In this document: piece after piece, positions 1 through 7,619 of the stretch
How the letters are laid out: each line of letters begins with the position of its first letter
Position numbering within the stretch: the stretch's first letter is position 1
NCBI RefSeq assembly: GCF_014202275.1
Contig: NZ_JACHGF010000004.1
Coordinates: 270,928-334,927, forward strand
DNA length: 64,000 nt
Reading direction: 5' to 3'
Source of the DNA: Rhabdobacter roseus
Lineage (GTDB): Bacteria > Bacteroidota > Bacteroidia > Cytophagales > Spirosomataceae
The notes under the pieces: generated by a model
The model's database searches: none
What the model saw: only the letters and a program-made list of their open reading frames with translations
Told to the model about the DNA's origin: nothing
Translations under genes and position numbers: made by a program

Positions 1-736
1 GGGTTTTTGATCTAAAAATGGCTTCATTCTCCGGAGTCTTTAGGGCTGGGGGTGCGTCAAATCGCCCACCCGTAATGATATGGACGGGAATATTCGGAAG
101 CGGGCTTCCCTTGAGTTCTTTAAATTCCGATTCCCGTAATTCACCCAGTACTCTACCCTCCTCACGAATGGCTCTTGGCGCATCCTTGTTTCGGTTGGCC
201 AAGCCAGCGGCGAGCTCTGCAATTGTCCGGTCAATTTTCTCATCGTCCCATCCCAGCGCTGTGTAGTAGTCGCGTTGGTTTTGGTTGGTTTCGGTGAAAT
301 CAGCCGGATCAATGATGACGAGCCCGGCTAGTAGTTGGGGGTAGTACACAGCAAAGCCCCGGACGTAAAGCCCACCCAGGGAATGCCCCACGAGCACATA
401 GGGAGGCTTTATGTGGAGATGATTCAATAGCCTGACCAACCGATCCGAAACATGTTTGATGGTCGGTGCCTGATCATCGGGCTCGGAGGCACCAATGCCC
501 GGCCGGTCGTAGATAACCAAGGGAGCCAGGGCCGCAGCTCCTTGTACCATTCGGTCCCAGTGGCCCATGGGCGTTCCGTAGCCGCTTTCAAACACCAATA
601 CCGGCTGACCTTCCTGGCGCGCGTCCATGCCGACGACGTTCACCGCCATAGCCGTACTGTCGATCGTGACGAATCGGGTTTGCGAAAAAGCCTGGAGGCT
701 TACGAAGCTCGCCAGGGTAAGCACGGCTAATTTCAT
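1..736 (-). CDS. secreted alpha/beta hydrolase, C-terminus outside the window
   Basis: Reading the minus strand from the ATG at 736-734 gives an uninterrupted frame that leaves the window at base 1, so only the first 245 residues are visible. It starts with a signal peptide (MKLAVLTLASF...AFSQ). The nucleophile elbow GHSLGG lies at residues 117-122 (Ser119 predicted nucleophile), and a YDRPGIGAS segment sits at about 76-84, both typical of the alpha/beta hydrolase fold. A histidine expected near the end would be off the window. It is probably a periplasmic or secreted esterase-like enzyme; the substrate cannot be told. The gene is read in the same direction as the M56 genes that follow, 48 bases beyond the stop of the first one. 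Confidence 0.85.
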   Translation of the reverse strand, partial: MKLAVLTLASFVSLQAFSQTRFVTIDSTAMAVNVVGMDARQEGQPVLVFESGYGTPMGHWDRMVQGAAALAPLVIYDRPGIGASEPDDQAPTIKHVSDRLVRLLNHLHIKPPYVLVGHSLGGLYVRGFAVYYPQLLAGLVIIDPADFTETNQNQRDYYTALGWDDEKIDRTIAELAAGLANRNKDAPRAIREEGRVLGELRESEFKELKGSPLPNIPVHIITGGRFDAPPALKTPENEAIFRSKT

Positions 737-784
737 CTTTATCAACGATTAACGAGGAGAGCTTAGGAAGAAAAGAGAGGTACT

Positions 785-2821
785 TTACTTTTTGCCTTTC
801 TTCGTGCTAATAAGCACTACTCCATTTTTGCCTTTTTTACCATACATAGGGGAGTGGTCCCCTTTTTTAATCTCTATACTATGAATAGTATCCGGAGGTA
901 GATCCAAAAAGGTTTTCTGGTCCACCGGTACATTATCCAACAGATACAGGGGCTGATACTCTTTATCACCAATAAACTGGATGGATTCTAACGAATCGTC
1001 AGCAGGTACCTTGAGTATACCTAAGTTGGCCTTTTTAAAAGGAACAGAATACCGGTACTCCGACTCGTCGACGGGCTTGCCCTTGGCCGTAGCATCCATA
1101 TCGACGGCGTCTTCAAACCGGAATTTAGGCAGTACCAGGCCCGTCCGTTTTTCTTTATCTTCCTTCGGAGCTTCCAGCGGGGCTTTCAGCGGGACTTCGT
1201 CTTTTTCTAACATAAACTGAATCGGTAGCTGGTACAGCATCGCCACGGGACGGCCGTTTTGCCGGGCGGGTTTCCACCTGGGCATACTCAGCACCACGCG
1301 CAGGGCCTCTTCGTCGATCCCCGCGCCCAGCCCGTTCACGATTTTAGGCTCACGAATAGCTCCCTCCTCACTCACCAGGAAGCTCACCAGTACCCGCCCC
1401 TGCACCTCCTTACGGCTGGCTTCGGTGGGGTACATGATGTTCCGGGCCAGGTACTTGTAGAGCTCACTTGTCCCACCGGGAAACTCGGGCATTTGCTCCA
1501 CGATGGTGAAAGTACCTTCCGGGGTCGTTGCCCGCGCCGTGTCGGTAGAGGCCGGTTTTATAGAGCCATATCCTACTACTACGACCTCCTCCAGCGACTG
1601 TTTCTGGCGCAGAAGCCGGGCATTGATCGTTTGATTTTTCTCCGTGATGCGAATCTCTTGCGGCTGGTACCCCACAAAGCTAATGACGATTGTGCTGTTG
1701 AGCGGTACATCTTTCAGCTCAAAAGTACCCTGCTGGTTGGTGGTGGTACCCGCAGTGGTACCTTTGGCTATGATCGCGGCGCTCGGTAGCGGCTGGCCGT
1801 CTTGATTAGTGACAGTACCGGTTACGGTGGTTTTTTCTTCGGAAGCCGTGAGGAGGGCCAGGGGTTCTTCCAGGAAGGTTTCCAGGCGCTCACTCAGAGA
1901 GGTACTTGCGTCTGACAAAGTACCTTTGGGTACGTACTTGCCTTTTTCGATGGCGGTAATGAGCCGCTGGCGGGCGGCGGTGAGCATCAGCACCAGCCCG
2001 ATCAGCGGCACAACGGCCAGGTACCTACCCAGCGTCCAGGGCGAATTTCTGTTTTTATACAACATCTTGATCCGTTGTTTTAAGAGTGATGAAGTGAAAA
2101 AGTGATTGGTGAGCGTAGCCAGCGGCGCACCCAGCGCGTAGGAAACCAAAAACGCGGCGTAGCGATCCCGCTCGGGCGCTTCCTCGTCGGCCAGGTACTC
2201 GTGTACCTGTTGGAGGGAATTTTTGTAAAAAATAAGCACAGGGTTGAACCAGAAAAGTACCCGAAGTACCTCCACGAGCAGGATGTCGAAGCTATGGCGC
2301 TGCTGTACGTGCACCAGCTCGTGGCGCAGAATGGCGTCGAAGTGTTGCTCGTAGTCGCTGCGGCTCACAACTACCCACTTCCAGAACGAGAACGAACCTA
2401 CCTCGTCAGTATTCATCAGGACCAGGGTACATTCGTCGAGCTCGATGGTTTCGCCCTGGTGGAGGTAGTTAAAGAGATCGCGTAGGTAGTTGTAGAGCCG
2501 CCCGGCCATCAGGAGCACGCCCAGGCCGTACACCACCCACAGGAACTGGCTCCAATGGGTCGTTTGGGCAGCCGTGTACACCACGGCCTCCGGCGCTACC
2601 ACCACCACGGGTACTTTGGCTACGGCGTAGACGGCCGTGGGCATCACGGGTATGCGCTCGGGGTACTTGATCAGCGGCAGCACAAAGGCCAGCAGCAGCG
2701 CGCCGAGCAGGTAGGTGCGGTTCCAGCGGAAGAAGGTGTGCTGGCGCAGCAGGAACCAGTAGCAGGCGTAGAGCAGTACCCAGTACAGGCTCACTTTCCC
2801 GAGATAGATGAATGCTTCCAT
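785..2821 (-). CDS. BlaR1-like M56 metallopeptidase fused to CarboxypepD_reg-like, TonB-C and plug-like domains
   Basis: 678 residues. Membrane segments are seen near 5-25, 37-52, 92-107 and 266-284. The zinc peptidase motif HELVH is at 167-171, followed by HEYLADEEA at 207-215, as in M56 (BlaR1/MecR1) peptidases. After the last membrane segment come a beta-sandwich of the CarboxypepD_reg-like family (about 332-400), the SusC-receptor-like string LEEVVVVGYG (410-419), a TonB C-terminal domain (about 446-538, with EFPGG, YP and MPRWKP motifs) and a tail resembling the plug of TonB-dependent receptors (about 622-678). Family knowledge suggests a membrane sensor/protease that inactivates the BlaI-type repressor; the ligand is unknown. 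It is the last gene of the blaI-led array, 8 bases after its neighbour. Confidence 0.85.
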   Translation of the reverse strand: MEAFIYLGKVSLYWVLLYACYWFLLRQHTFFRWNRTYLLGALLLAFVLPLIKYPERIPVMPTAVYAVAKVPVVVVAPEAVVYTAAQTTHWSQFLWVVYGLGVLLMAGRLYNYLRDLFNYLHQGETIELDECTLVLMNTDEVGSFSFWKWVVVSRSDYEQHFDAILRHELVHVQQRHSFDILLVEVLRVLFWFNPVLIFYKNSLQQVHEYLADEEAPERDRYAAFLVSYALGAPLATLTNHFFTSSLLKQRIKMLYKNRNSPWTLGRYLAVVPLIGLVLMLTAARQRLITAIEKGKYVPKGTLSDASTSLSERLETFLEEPLALLTASEEKTTVTGTVTNQDGQPLPSAAIIAKGTTAGTTTNQQGTFELKDVPLNSTIVISFVGYQPQEIRITEKNQTINARLLRQKQSLEEVVVVGYGSIKPASTDTARATTPEGTFTIVEQMPEFPGGTSELYKYLARNIMYPTEASRKEVQGRVLVSFLVSEEGAIREPKIVNGLGAGIDEEALRVVLSMPRWKPARQNGRPVAMLYQLPIQFMLEKDEVPLKAPLEAPKEDKEKRTGLVLPKFRFEDAVDMDATAKGKPVDESEYRYSVPFKKANLGILKVPADDSLESIQFIGDKEYQPLYLLDNVPVDQKTFLDLPPDTIHSIEIKKGDHSPMYGKKGKNGVVLISTKKGKK

Positions 2822-2829
2822 GGTGAACC

Positions 2830-3594
2830 CTAGTTAGTCCGAAGTTCTCCTAGCTGGAAGGTAATCGGTAGGTTAAACCGCACGTTTTTTGCCTGGCCAT
2901 CCTGCGAGCCGGGCTTCCAGTGCGGCATGGTTGATACGAGACGGATTGCTTCTTCGTCCATACCGAAGCCGAGGCCTTTCTGGACCTGGATGTCCCGGAT
3001 CTGGCCATCGGCACCCACTACGAATCGTAAAAAGACTTTTCCTTCCACCTGCGCATCAATGGCCCTTTGGGGGTACTTTAAATGCTGCTTGACATAGGAA
3101 TACATGGCCTTTACGCCGCCCGGAAACTCGGGATGCTTTTCGATTACGGTGAAAATACTATCCCGACCGGCCACGGCTTTTAGGGCGGGATCTTGGGTAC
3201 TTCGCGCTTCGGCCTCCGTTTGCTTGTGGAGGGTAATCGAAATCGCCGCATTTTTTACTTCGTTTTCCAGCAAAGGGATCGTCATGGAGCGGTACCCCTC
3301 AAACCCGATGACCAGCTTTCCCCGGCTAGGCGCTCTAAGCTTAAATTTCCCTTCGGCATTCGTCAGGGTTTCGATGTCCTGCCCTTCTACCCGAATGAGC
3401 GCAGCTGGGAAGGGGTCTCCGTCCGGGAAGAGTACCATACCTTCTACCTCCGTGAGTTGCCCGAGGTCGGGCTGATCGTTGGTCTTGAGCTCGCGCTCGC
3501 AGCTCGTCATGAAGAGCAGCCCTGACGCGATGAAGAGTACAGCAGCGAGGTACTTACCCAGTGTCTTGTATGAATGTCGAGTGGTATGCGGCAT
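2830..3594 (-). CDS. CarboxypepD_reg-like/TonB-C lipoprotein-like protein, M56 domain missing
   Basis: 254 residues. It matches only the second half of its neighbours: the stretch TLGKYLAAVL...SCERE (11-35) aligns with SLGKYGAVALL...GCERE of the two M56 genes upstream in the operon. A CarboxypepD_reg-like domain (about 48-122) and a TonB C-terminal domain (about 155-247, EFPGG and MPHWKPG motifs) follow. No HELVH motif and no other membrane segments are present. The single hydrophobic segment ends at MTSC (Cys32), so the protein may be a lipoprotein or keep one anchor. It looks like a paralogue that lost its peptidase half, or one that works beside a complete partner. It has a proper ATG and an open frame, so it is not obviously broken. 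Confidence 0.8.
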   Translation of the reverse strand: MPHTTRHSYKTLGKYLAAVLFIASGLLFMTSCERELKTNDQPDLGQLTEVEGMVLFPDGDPFPAALIRVEGQDIETLTNAEGKFKLRAPSRGKLVIGFEGYRSMTIPLLENEVKNAAISITLHKQTEAEARSTQDPALKAVAGRDSIFTVIEKHPEFPGGVKAMYSYVKQHLKYPQRAIDAQVEGKVFLRFVVGADGQIRDIQVQKGLGFGMDEEAIRLVSTMPHWKPGSQDGQAKNVRFNLPITFQLGELRTN

Positions 3595-3658
3595 GGTGAT
3601 TCGCGTTTAAGGGTGGTAAATAAGGTGTTACAAAGCATGGGATCTGACAGCGGGTGGC

Positions 3659-5215
3659 CTACTCCTCGCTGGTCTTCGTATGCTCCGCCAGCTCAAAGGT
3701 GATCGGTAGGTTAAACTTCACGTTGACCGGCCTTCCGCTCTGGGCGCCGGGTACCCAGCGGGGCATCGCTTTGATCAACCGGATCGACTCTTCGTCCATA
3801 CCAAAGCCGAGTCCTTTCAGGATCTGGATGTCTTTGATATCACCCTCGGTGGTTACGATGAAGGTCAGGAATACCTTCCCTTCTACAAAGGCGCGCTGAG
3901 CGGGCACCGGGTACTTGAGTTCACGCCTGATGAAGTCGTACATGGCTCGCGCCCCGCCGGGAAATTCCGGCTGTTTCTCCACGACGGTGAAGATACGTTC
4001 GGGGGTATCTAAGGCCGGCTCAGGCAGGGTAAGCGGCGCTTCGGACTGGCTCACGACCACCGGTGGCTTGAAGGTTCTGGGAGTACCTTCCTCTTCTTCG
4101 GGAAGCATGAAGCGAGCGGACATTCTTTTTTGACCCACTACTTTCACGGAGGTACCTTGATACCCCACAAATTCCACGTCAAGCTCACTTCCTTTGGGGG
4201 CGCTGAGCTTGAATTTTCCTTCTCCATTGGTAGTGGTACCTTTGGTCGTGCCTTTTATTATTATACTAACGCCCGGCAAAGCAACATTTTCGTTATCCAC
4301 CACGAGTCCTTCCACCAGGATGTCTTCTTGGGAATCTGAGGCTACCACTTCCGGGAGGTCGGTGGTAGGTACTTCGCGCTCGCAACCGGCTACCAGTACC
4401 GCCACCAGACCAATGAGCAGCGCCACCGCCCCGTACTTACCCAGCGACCAGCGGGAGTTGCGCTGCCGGTAGAGCATCTTGATGCGCTCCTTGAGCAGCG
4501 AAGCGTTGAAGAAATGGTTGGTCAAAGCCGCCACGGGGGTACCTAGCGCGTACGACACCAGAAACTCGGCGTAGCGATCGCGCTCGGGCGCTTCTTCGTC
4601 GGCCAGGTACTCGTGTACTTGCTGGAGGGAATTTTTGTAAAAAATAAGAATGGGGTTGAACCAGAAAAGGACCCGAAGTACCTCCACGAGCAGGATATCA
4701 AAGCTATGGCGCTGCTGTACGTGCACCAGCTCGTGGCGCAGGATGGCGTCGAAGTGCTGCTCGTAGTCGGTACGGCTGACGACCACCCACTTTAGAAAGG
4801 AGAAAGAACCCACGCGGTCGGAATCCATCAGCACCAGGGTACATTCATCCAGCTCAATGGTTTCTCCCTGGCGAATGAAACTAAAAAGTTCTAGCAGGTA
4901 GTGGTAGAGCCGGTAGGCCATGACCAAGGCTCCGCTCAGGTAGAGGAGCGCCAGGAGCTTGAGCCAGGGAAAGGGTGCGGTAGGTACCTGGGCGGAAATC
5001 ACCAAGGGCGCAGCCGTGACCTCGTAGACCACCGGCAGCGGCGGAGCCGAGGCGGGGTACACTACCAGCGGCAGCACGAAGGCCAGCAGCAGCGCGCCCA
5101 GCAGGTAGGCGCGGTTCCAACGGAAGAAGGTGTGGTGGCGCAGCAAGAGCCAGTAGCAGGCGTAGAGCAGTACCCAGTACAGGCTCACTTTGCCGAGGTA
5201 GACGAGCGCTTCCAT
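3659..5215 (-). CDS. BlaR1-like M56 metallopeptidase fused to CarboxypepD_reg-like and TonB-C domains
   Basis: 518 residues. The order matches the other copies: membrane segments near 5-25, 37-53, 84-101 and 262-277, HELVH at 161-165, HEYLADEEA at 201-209, then a CarboxypepD_reg-like domain (about 298-370) and a TonB C-terminal domain (about 415-510). Unlike the genes at 785-2821 and 5220-7010 it has no plug-like tail. Bases 4728-4831 are identical over 104 bases to 6523-6626 of the next copy, showing recent duplication or gene conversion of the sensor half. It starts 4 bases after the stop of the 5220-7010 gene, so the two are co-transcribed. Confidence 0.85.
   Translation of the reverse strand: MEALVYLGKVSLYWVLLYACYWLLLRHHTFFRWNRAYLLGALLLAFVLPLVVYPASAPPLPVVYEVTAAPLVISAQVPTAPFPWLKLLALLYLSGALVMAYRLYHYLLELFSFIRQGETIELDECTLVLMDSDRVGSFSFLKWVVVSRTDYEQHFDAILRHELVHVQQRHSFDILLVEVLRVLFWFNPILIFYKNSLQQVHEYLADEEAPERDRYAEFLVSYALGTPVAALTNHFFNASLLKERIKMLYRQRNSRWSLGKYGAVALLIGLVAVLVAGCEREVPTTDLPEVVASDSQEDILVEGLVVDNENVALPGVSIIIKGTTKGTTTNGEGKFKLSAPKGSELDVEFVGYQGTSVKVVGQKRMSARFMLPEEEEGTPRTFKPPVVVSQSEAPLTLPEPALDTPERIFTVVEKQPEFPGGARAMYDFIRRELKYPVPAQRAFVEGKVFLTFIVTTEGDIKDIQILKGLGFGMDEESIRLIKAMPRWVPGAQSGRPVNVKFNLPITFELAEHTKTSEE
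4728..4831. repeat. 104-base exact repeat within an M56 gene (copy 1 of 2)
   Basis: Identical base for base to 6523-6626, at a constant offset of 1795. The flanking few hundred bases, and the first codons of both genes, are also nearly identical. It lies in the part encoding the segment just before and including HELVH. The third copy (about 2325-2430) is clearly related but diverged. Confidence 0.9.
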
Positions 5216-5219
5216 GTCT

Positions 5220-7010
5220 CTAATTTTTCTTGGTGGTGATCAGGATGACTCCGTTTTTCCCCTGCTCGCCGTAGATGTCGGTGGCGGATTTGTTTTTCAG
5301 TACATTGATGCTCTTGATGTCGTTGGGCTGTACTTTGTCCTGAAGGTTCACATTCTTCTCCTGCTTCACGCCGTCGATGATGAAGAGCGGTTGATTGGGA
5401 CTATTCGAATTCCAGATGTCTAATTTCGCCTCCTGGTTGGCCGGTTGGTTAATGGGCGAGTCAGGATTCAACGAAAAGCCAATGGGTAGGTTGAACCGCA
5501 CGTTGACGGGCTGTCCGCCTTCCGAGCCGGGCTTCCAGCGCGGCATGGTAGATACGACGCGCACGGCCTCCTCGTCGAGGCCGAAGCCCCGTCCCTTCAG
5601 GATTTTAATATCCTTGATTTCGCCCTGATCCGTCACCACGAAGTTCACGAACACCTTACCCTCTACCGAAGCCCGCGCGGCGGCATCGGGGTACTTGATG
5701 TTATTGCTCAGGTACTTGTACATTTCGGTGGTTCCTCCGGGAAATTCCGGCTGTTTTTCCACCACCCCAAAGATGGGCTTGCCGTCGGCCGTGGCAGCGG
5801 GCTGAACGATCACCCGCACCGTATCGGCGTTCAGCGAGGAAATGGTGTGGGTACTTGGCTTCACGTCTACCGAGCCCGCCTTGCCGTCGGAGAGCGTGAC
5901 TTCGTAGCGCATGGCTTTTTTGGCCAGTACCTGGAGCGACACAGGTTTGTGGCCCACAAAGGAAATTTCTAATTCGCCACCCGCGGGAGCGTTGAACTGG
6001 AACCGGCCCGCCGCGTCGGTGGTAGTACCGCTCTGGCCATCTTTTAGGACAATGGACGCGCCGGGTAGGGGCGCTCCGTTGGGGCCGGTTACGATACCTT
6101 CAATCGGTACCGCTTGCCCGGCGGGTACTTCCTGGGTGGGGCGCTGGTTTTGGGTACTGATAAGGCCTTCGCGCTCGCAGCCCGCGGCCACTATCGCTAC
6201 CAGACCAATCAGCAGCGCCACCGCGCCGTACTTGCCCAGCGACCAGCGCGAGTTGCGGGCTTTGTAGAGCATCTTGATGCGCTCCTTGAGCAGCGAGGCG
6301 TTGAAGAAGTGGTTGGTCAACACCGCCACGGGGGTACCTAGCGCGTACGACACCAGAAACTCGGCGTAGCGATCGCGCTCGGGGGCTTCTTCGTCGGCCA
6401 GGTACTCGTGTACCTGCTGGAGGGAGTTTTTATAAAAGATAAGTACGGGGTTGAACCAGAAAAGAACCCGAAGTACCTCCACGAGCAGGATGTCGAAGCT
6501 GTGGCGCTGCTGCACGTGCACGAGCTCGTGGCGCAGGATGGCGTCGAAGTGCTGCTCGTAGTCGGTACGGCTGACGACCACCCACTTTAGAAAGGAGAAA
6601 GAACCCACGCGGTCGGAATCCATCAGGACCAGGGTACATTCGTCCAGCTCGATGGTTTCTCCCTGGCGAATGAACACGACGAGCTGACGCAGGTACCCGG
6701 CTAGTTTTACCAGCATCACGCCCACGCCCGCCGCGTAGAGCAGCGCCAGGAGCTTGAGCCACGGAAAGGGTGCGGTAGGTACCTGGGCCGATACGACTAC
6801 CGTGGTGGCCGTGACTTCGTAGACTACCGGCAGGGGCGGGGCCGAGGCGGGGTACACCACCAGCGGCAGCACAAAGGCCAGCAACAGCGCGCCCAGCAGG
6901 TAGGCGCGGTTCCAGCGGAAGAAGGTGTGCTGGCGCAGCAGCAGCCAGTAACAAGCGTAGAGCAGTACCCAGTACAGGCTCACCTTGCCAATATAGGTAA
7001 GTAGTTCCAT
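5220..7010 (-). CDS. BlaR1-like M56 metallopeptidase fused to CarboxypepD_reg-like, TonB-C and plug-like domains
   Basis: 596 residues. HELVH at 161-165 and HEYLADEEA at 201-209 mark the M56 peptidase; four membrane segments surround it, the last at about 262-277. A CarboxypepD_reg-like domain (about 302-373), TonB C-terminal domain (about 421-515) and a receptor-plug-like tail (about 538-596, with FIIDGV, SINVLK, YGEQGKNG and ILITTKK) follow. It is the first gene after the BlaI-type repressor (64-base gap), the place BlaR1 holds in bla operons. By family knowledge it would cleave or help inactivate the repressor after sensing an envelope signal. Whether that signal is a beta-lactam is not shown; there is no penicillin-binding domain in it. 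Confidence 0.87.
   Translation of the reverse strand: MELLTYIGKVSLYWVLLYACYWLLLRQHTFFRWNRAYLLGALLLAFVLPLVVYPASAPPLPVVYEVTATTVVVSAQVPTAPFPWLKLLALLYAAGVGVMLVKLAGYLRQLVVFIRQGETIELDECTLVLMDSDRVGSFSFLKWVVVSRTDYEQHFDAILRHELVHVQQRHSFDILLVEVLRVLFWFNPVLIFYKNSLQQVHEYLADEEAPERDRYAEFLVSYALGTPVAVLTNHFFNASLLKERIKMLYKARNSRWSLGKYGAVALLIGLVAIVAAGCEREGLISTQNQRPTQEVPAGQAVPIEGIVTGPNGAPLPGASIVLKDGQSGTTTDAAGRFQFNAPAGGELEISFVGHKPVSLQVLAKKAMRYEVTLSDGKAGSVDVKPSTHTISSLNADTVRVIVQPAATADGKPIFGVVEKQPEFPGGTTEMYKYLSNNIKYPDAAARASVEGKVFVNFVVTDQGEIKDIKILKGRGFGLDEEAVRVVSTMPRWKPGSEGGQPVNVRFNLPIGFSLNPDSPINQPANQEAKLDIWNSNSPNQPLFIIDGVKQEKNVNLQDKVQPNDIKSINVLKNKSATDIYGEQGKNGVILITTKKN
6523..6626. repeat. 104-base exact repeat within an M56 gene (copy 2 of 2)
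   Basis: Partner of 4728-4831. Synonymous positions are conserved too, so this is recent duplication or gene conversion rather than protein-level constraint. Confidence 0.9.
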
Positions 7011-7074
7011 GATTTTCAGGTAGGTTTAGGTAAAAAAAATGGTATGAATACAGGTCGGAACGCGTAGCGGCTTG

Positions 7075-7449
7075 CTACTCGCTGTCTTTCTGGTTTTGCA
7101 TCATCTTGATGATCTCATCCAGGTCCTTGGTGTTCAGATCGTGGTCTTTTACAAAGAAGGAAACGAGCTTGGGCAGCGAGCTGTCAAAGTAGTTGCTGAG
7201 CAGCTGATTCATTTCGAAGCGTTTGTATTCCACCTCGGTGATCAGGGGGTAGTATTCGTGGGTTTTGCCGTAAGCCGTGTAGCCCACCACGCCCTTCTTT
7301 TCCAGAATCCGGATGATGGTCGAAACGGTATTGTAGGCGGGCTTGGGCTCGGGCATCTCGGCCAGTACGTCCTTGACAAAGCCTTTTCCCAATTGCCAGA
7401 GAATACGCATGATTTCTTCTTCGGCCCGAGTTAGGGATCTCATTTCCAT
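7075..7449 (-). CDS. BlaI/MecI/CopY-family transcriptional repressor
   Basis: 124 residues, the usual size. The N-terminal winged helix (LTRAEEEIMRILWQLG, about 6-21, and YNTVSTIIRILEKKG, about 39-53) is typical of BlaI/MecI, and the C-terminal part is a helical dimerisation region. It heads the array of M56 genes and is expected to repress its own promoter until an M56 partner inactivates it. Two ACTA-N6-TAGT dyads in the promoter (7500-7513 and 7520-7533) are good operator candidates. Start chosen at the ATG at 7449; a second ATG at 7443 would shorten it by two residues. Confidence 0.92.
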   Translation of the reverse strand: MEMRSLTRAEEEIMRILWQLGKGFVKDVLAEMPEPKPAYNTVSTIIRILEKKGVVGYTAYGKTHEYYPLITEVEYKRFEMNQLLSNYFDSSLPKLVSFFVKDHDLNTKDLDEIIKMMQNQKDSE

Positions 7450-7489
7450 ATTTATACGCTATTTTGGGTATACTGAATGAATTTTAATT

Positions 7490-7520
7490 CAAAGATAATA
7501 CTATTTAATTAGTTTCAAAA
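7490..7520 (-). promoter_or_regulatory. predicted promoter of the BlaI/M56 operon
   Basis: On the minus strand, TTTTG (7520-7516), an 18-base spacer and TATCTTTG (7497-7490) fit the Bacteroidota promoter (-33 TTG/TTTG, -7 TAnnTTTG). It lies about 40 bases before the repressor gene start. Confidence 0.75.
7500..7513. promoter_or_regulatory. candidate BlaI operator 1
   Basis: Dyad ACTATTTAATTAGT (ACTA-N6-TAGT) lying inside the spacer of the predicted promoter. ACTA/TAGT half-sites resemble those known for BlaI/MecI regulators. Its centre is exactly 20 bases from that of the second dyad. Confidence 0.7.
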
Positions 7521-7533
7521 CTATTTTGTTAGT
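7520..7533. promoter_or_regulatory. candidate BlaI operator 2
   Basis: Dyad ACTATTTTGTTAGT (ACTA-N6-TAGT), touching the -33 element. Two sites two helical turns apart would suit cooperative binding of two repressor dimers. Confidence 0.68.
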
Positions 7534-7552
7534 TATTTCGTATGTGTTAAAT

Positions 7553-7586
7553 AAAAAGCACCGCCAGGTACCTGGTGGCGCTTTTT
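7553..7586 (-). terminator. terminator after pyk
   Basis: Hairpin with arms AAAAAGCACCGCCAGG and CCTGGTGGCGCTTTTT (one mismatch, one G-U pair), about 34 bases beyond the pyk stop and T-rich on the minus strand. The centre holds a GGTACC motif. It separates pyk from the blaI promoter. Confidence 0.8.
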
Positions 7587-7619
7587 ATTTTTAATATATA
7601 AAAAAGGAAGCGGGAAGAA

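Noticed and set aside
785-7010. M56 genes as true BlaR1 beta-lactam sensors
   Set aside because: They lack the penicillin-binding sensor domain with its S-x-x-K and K-T-G motifs; the outer part is carboxypeptidase-like and TonB-C instead.
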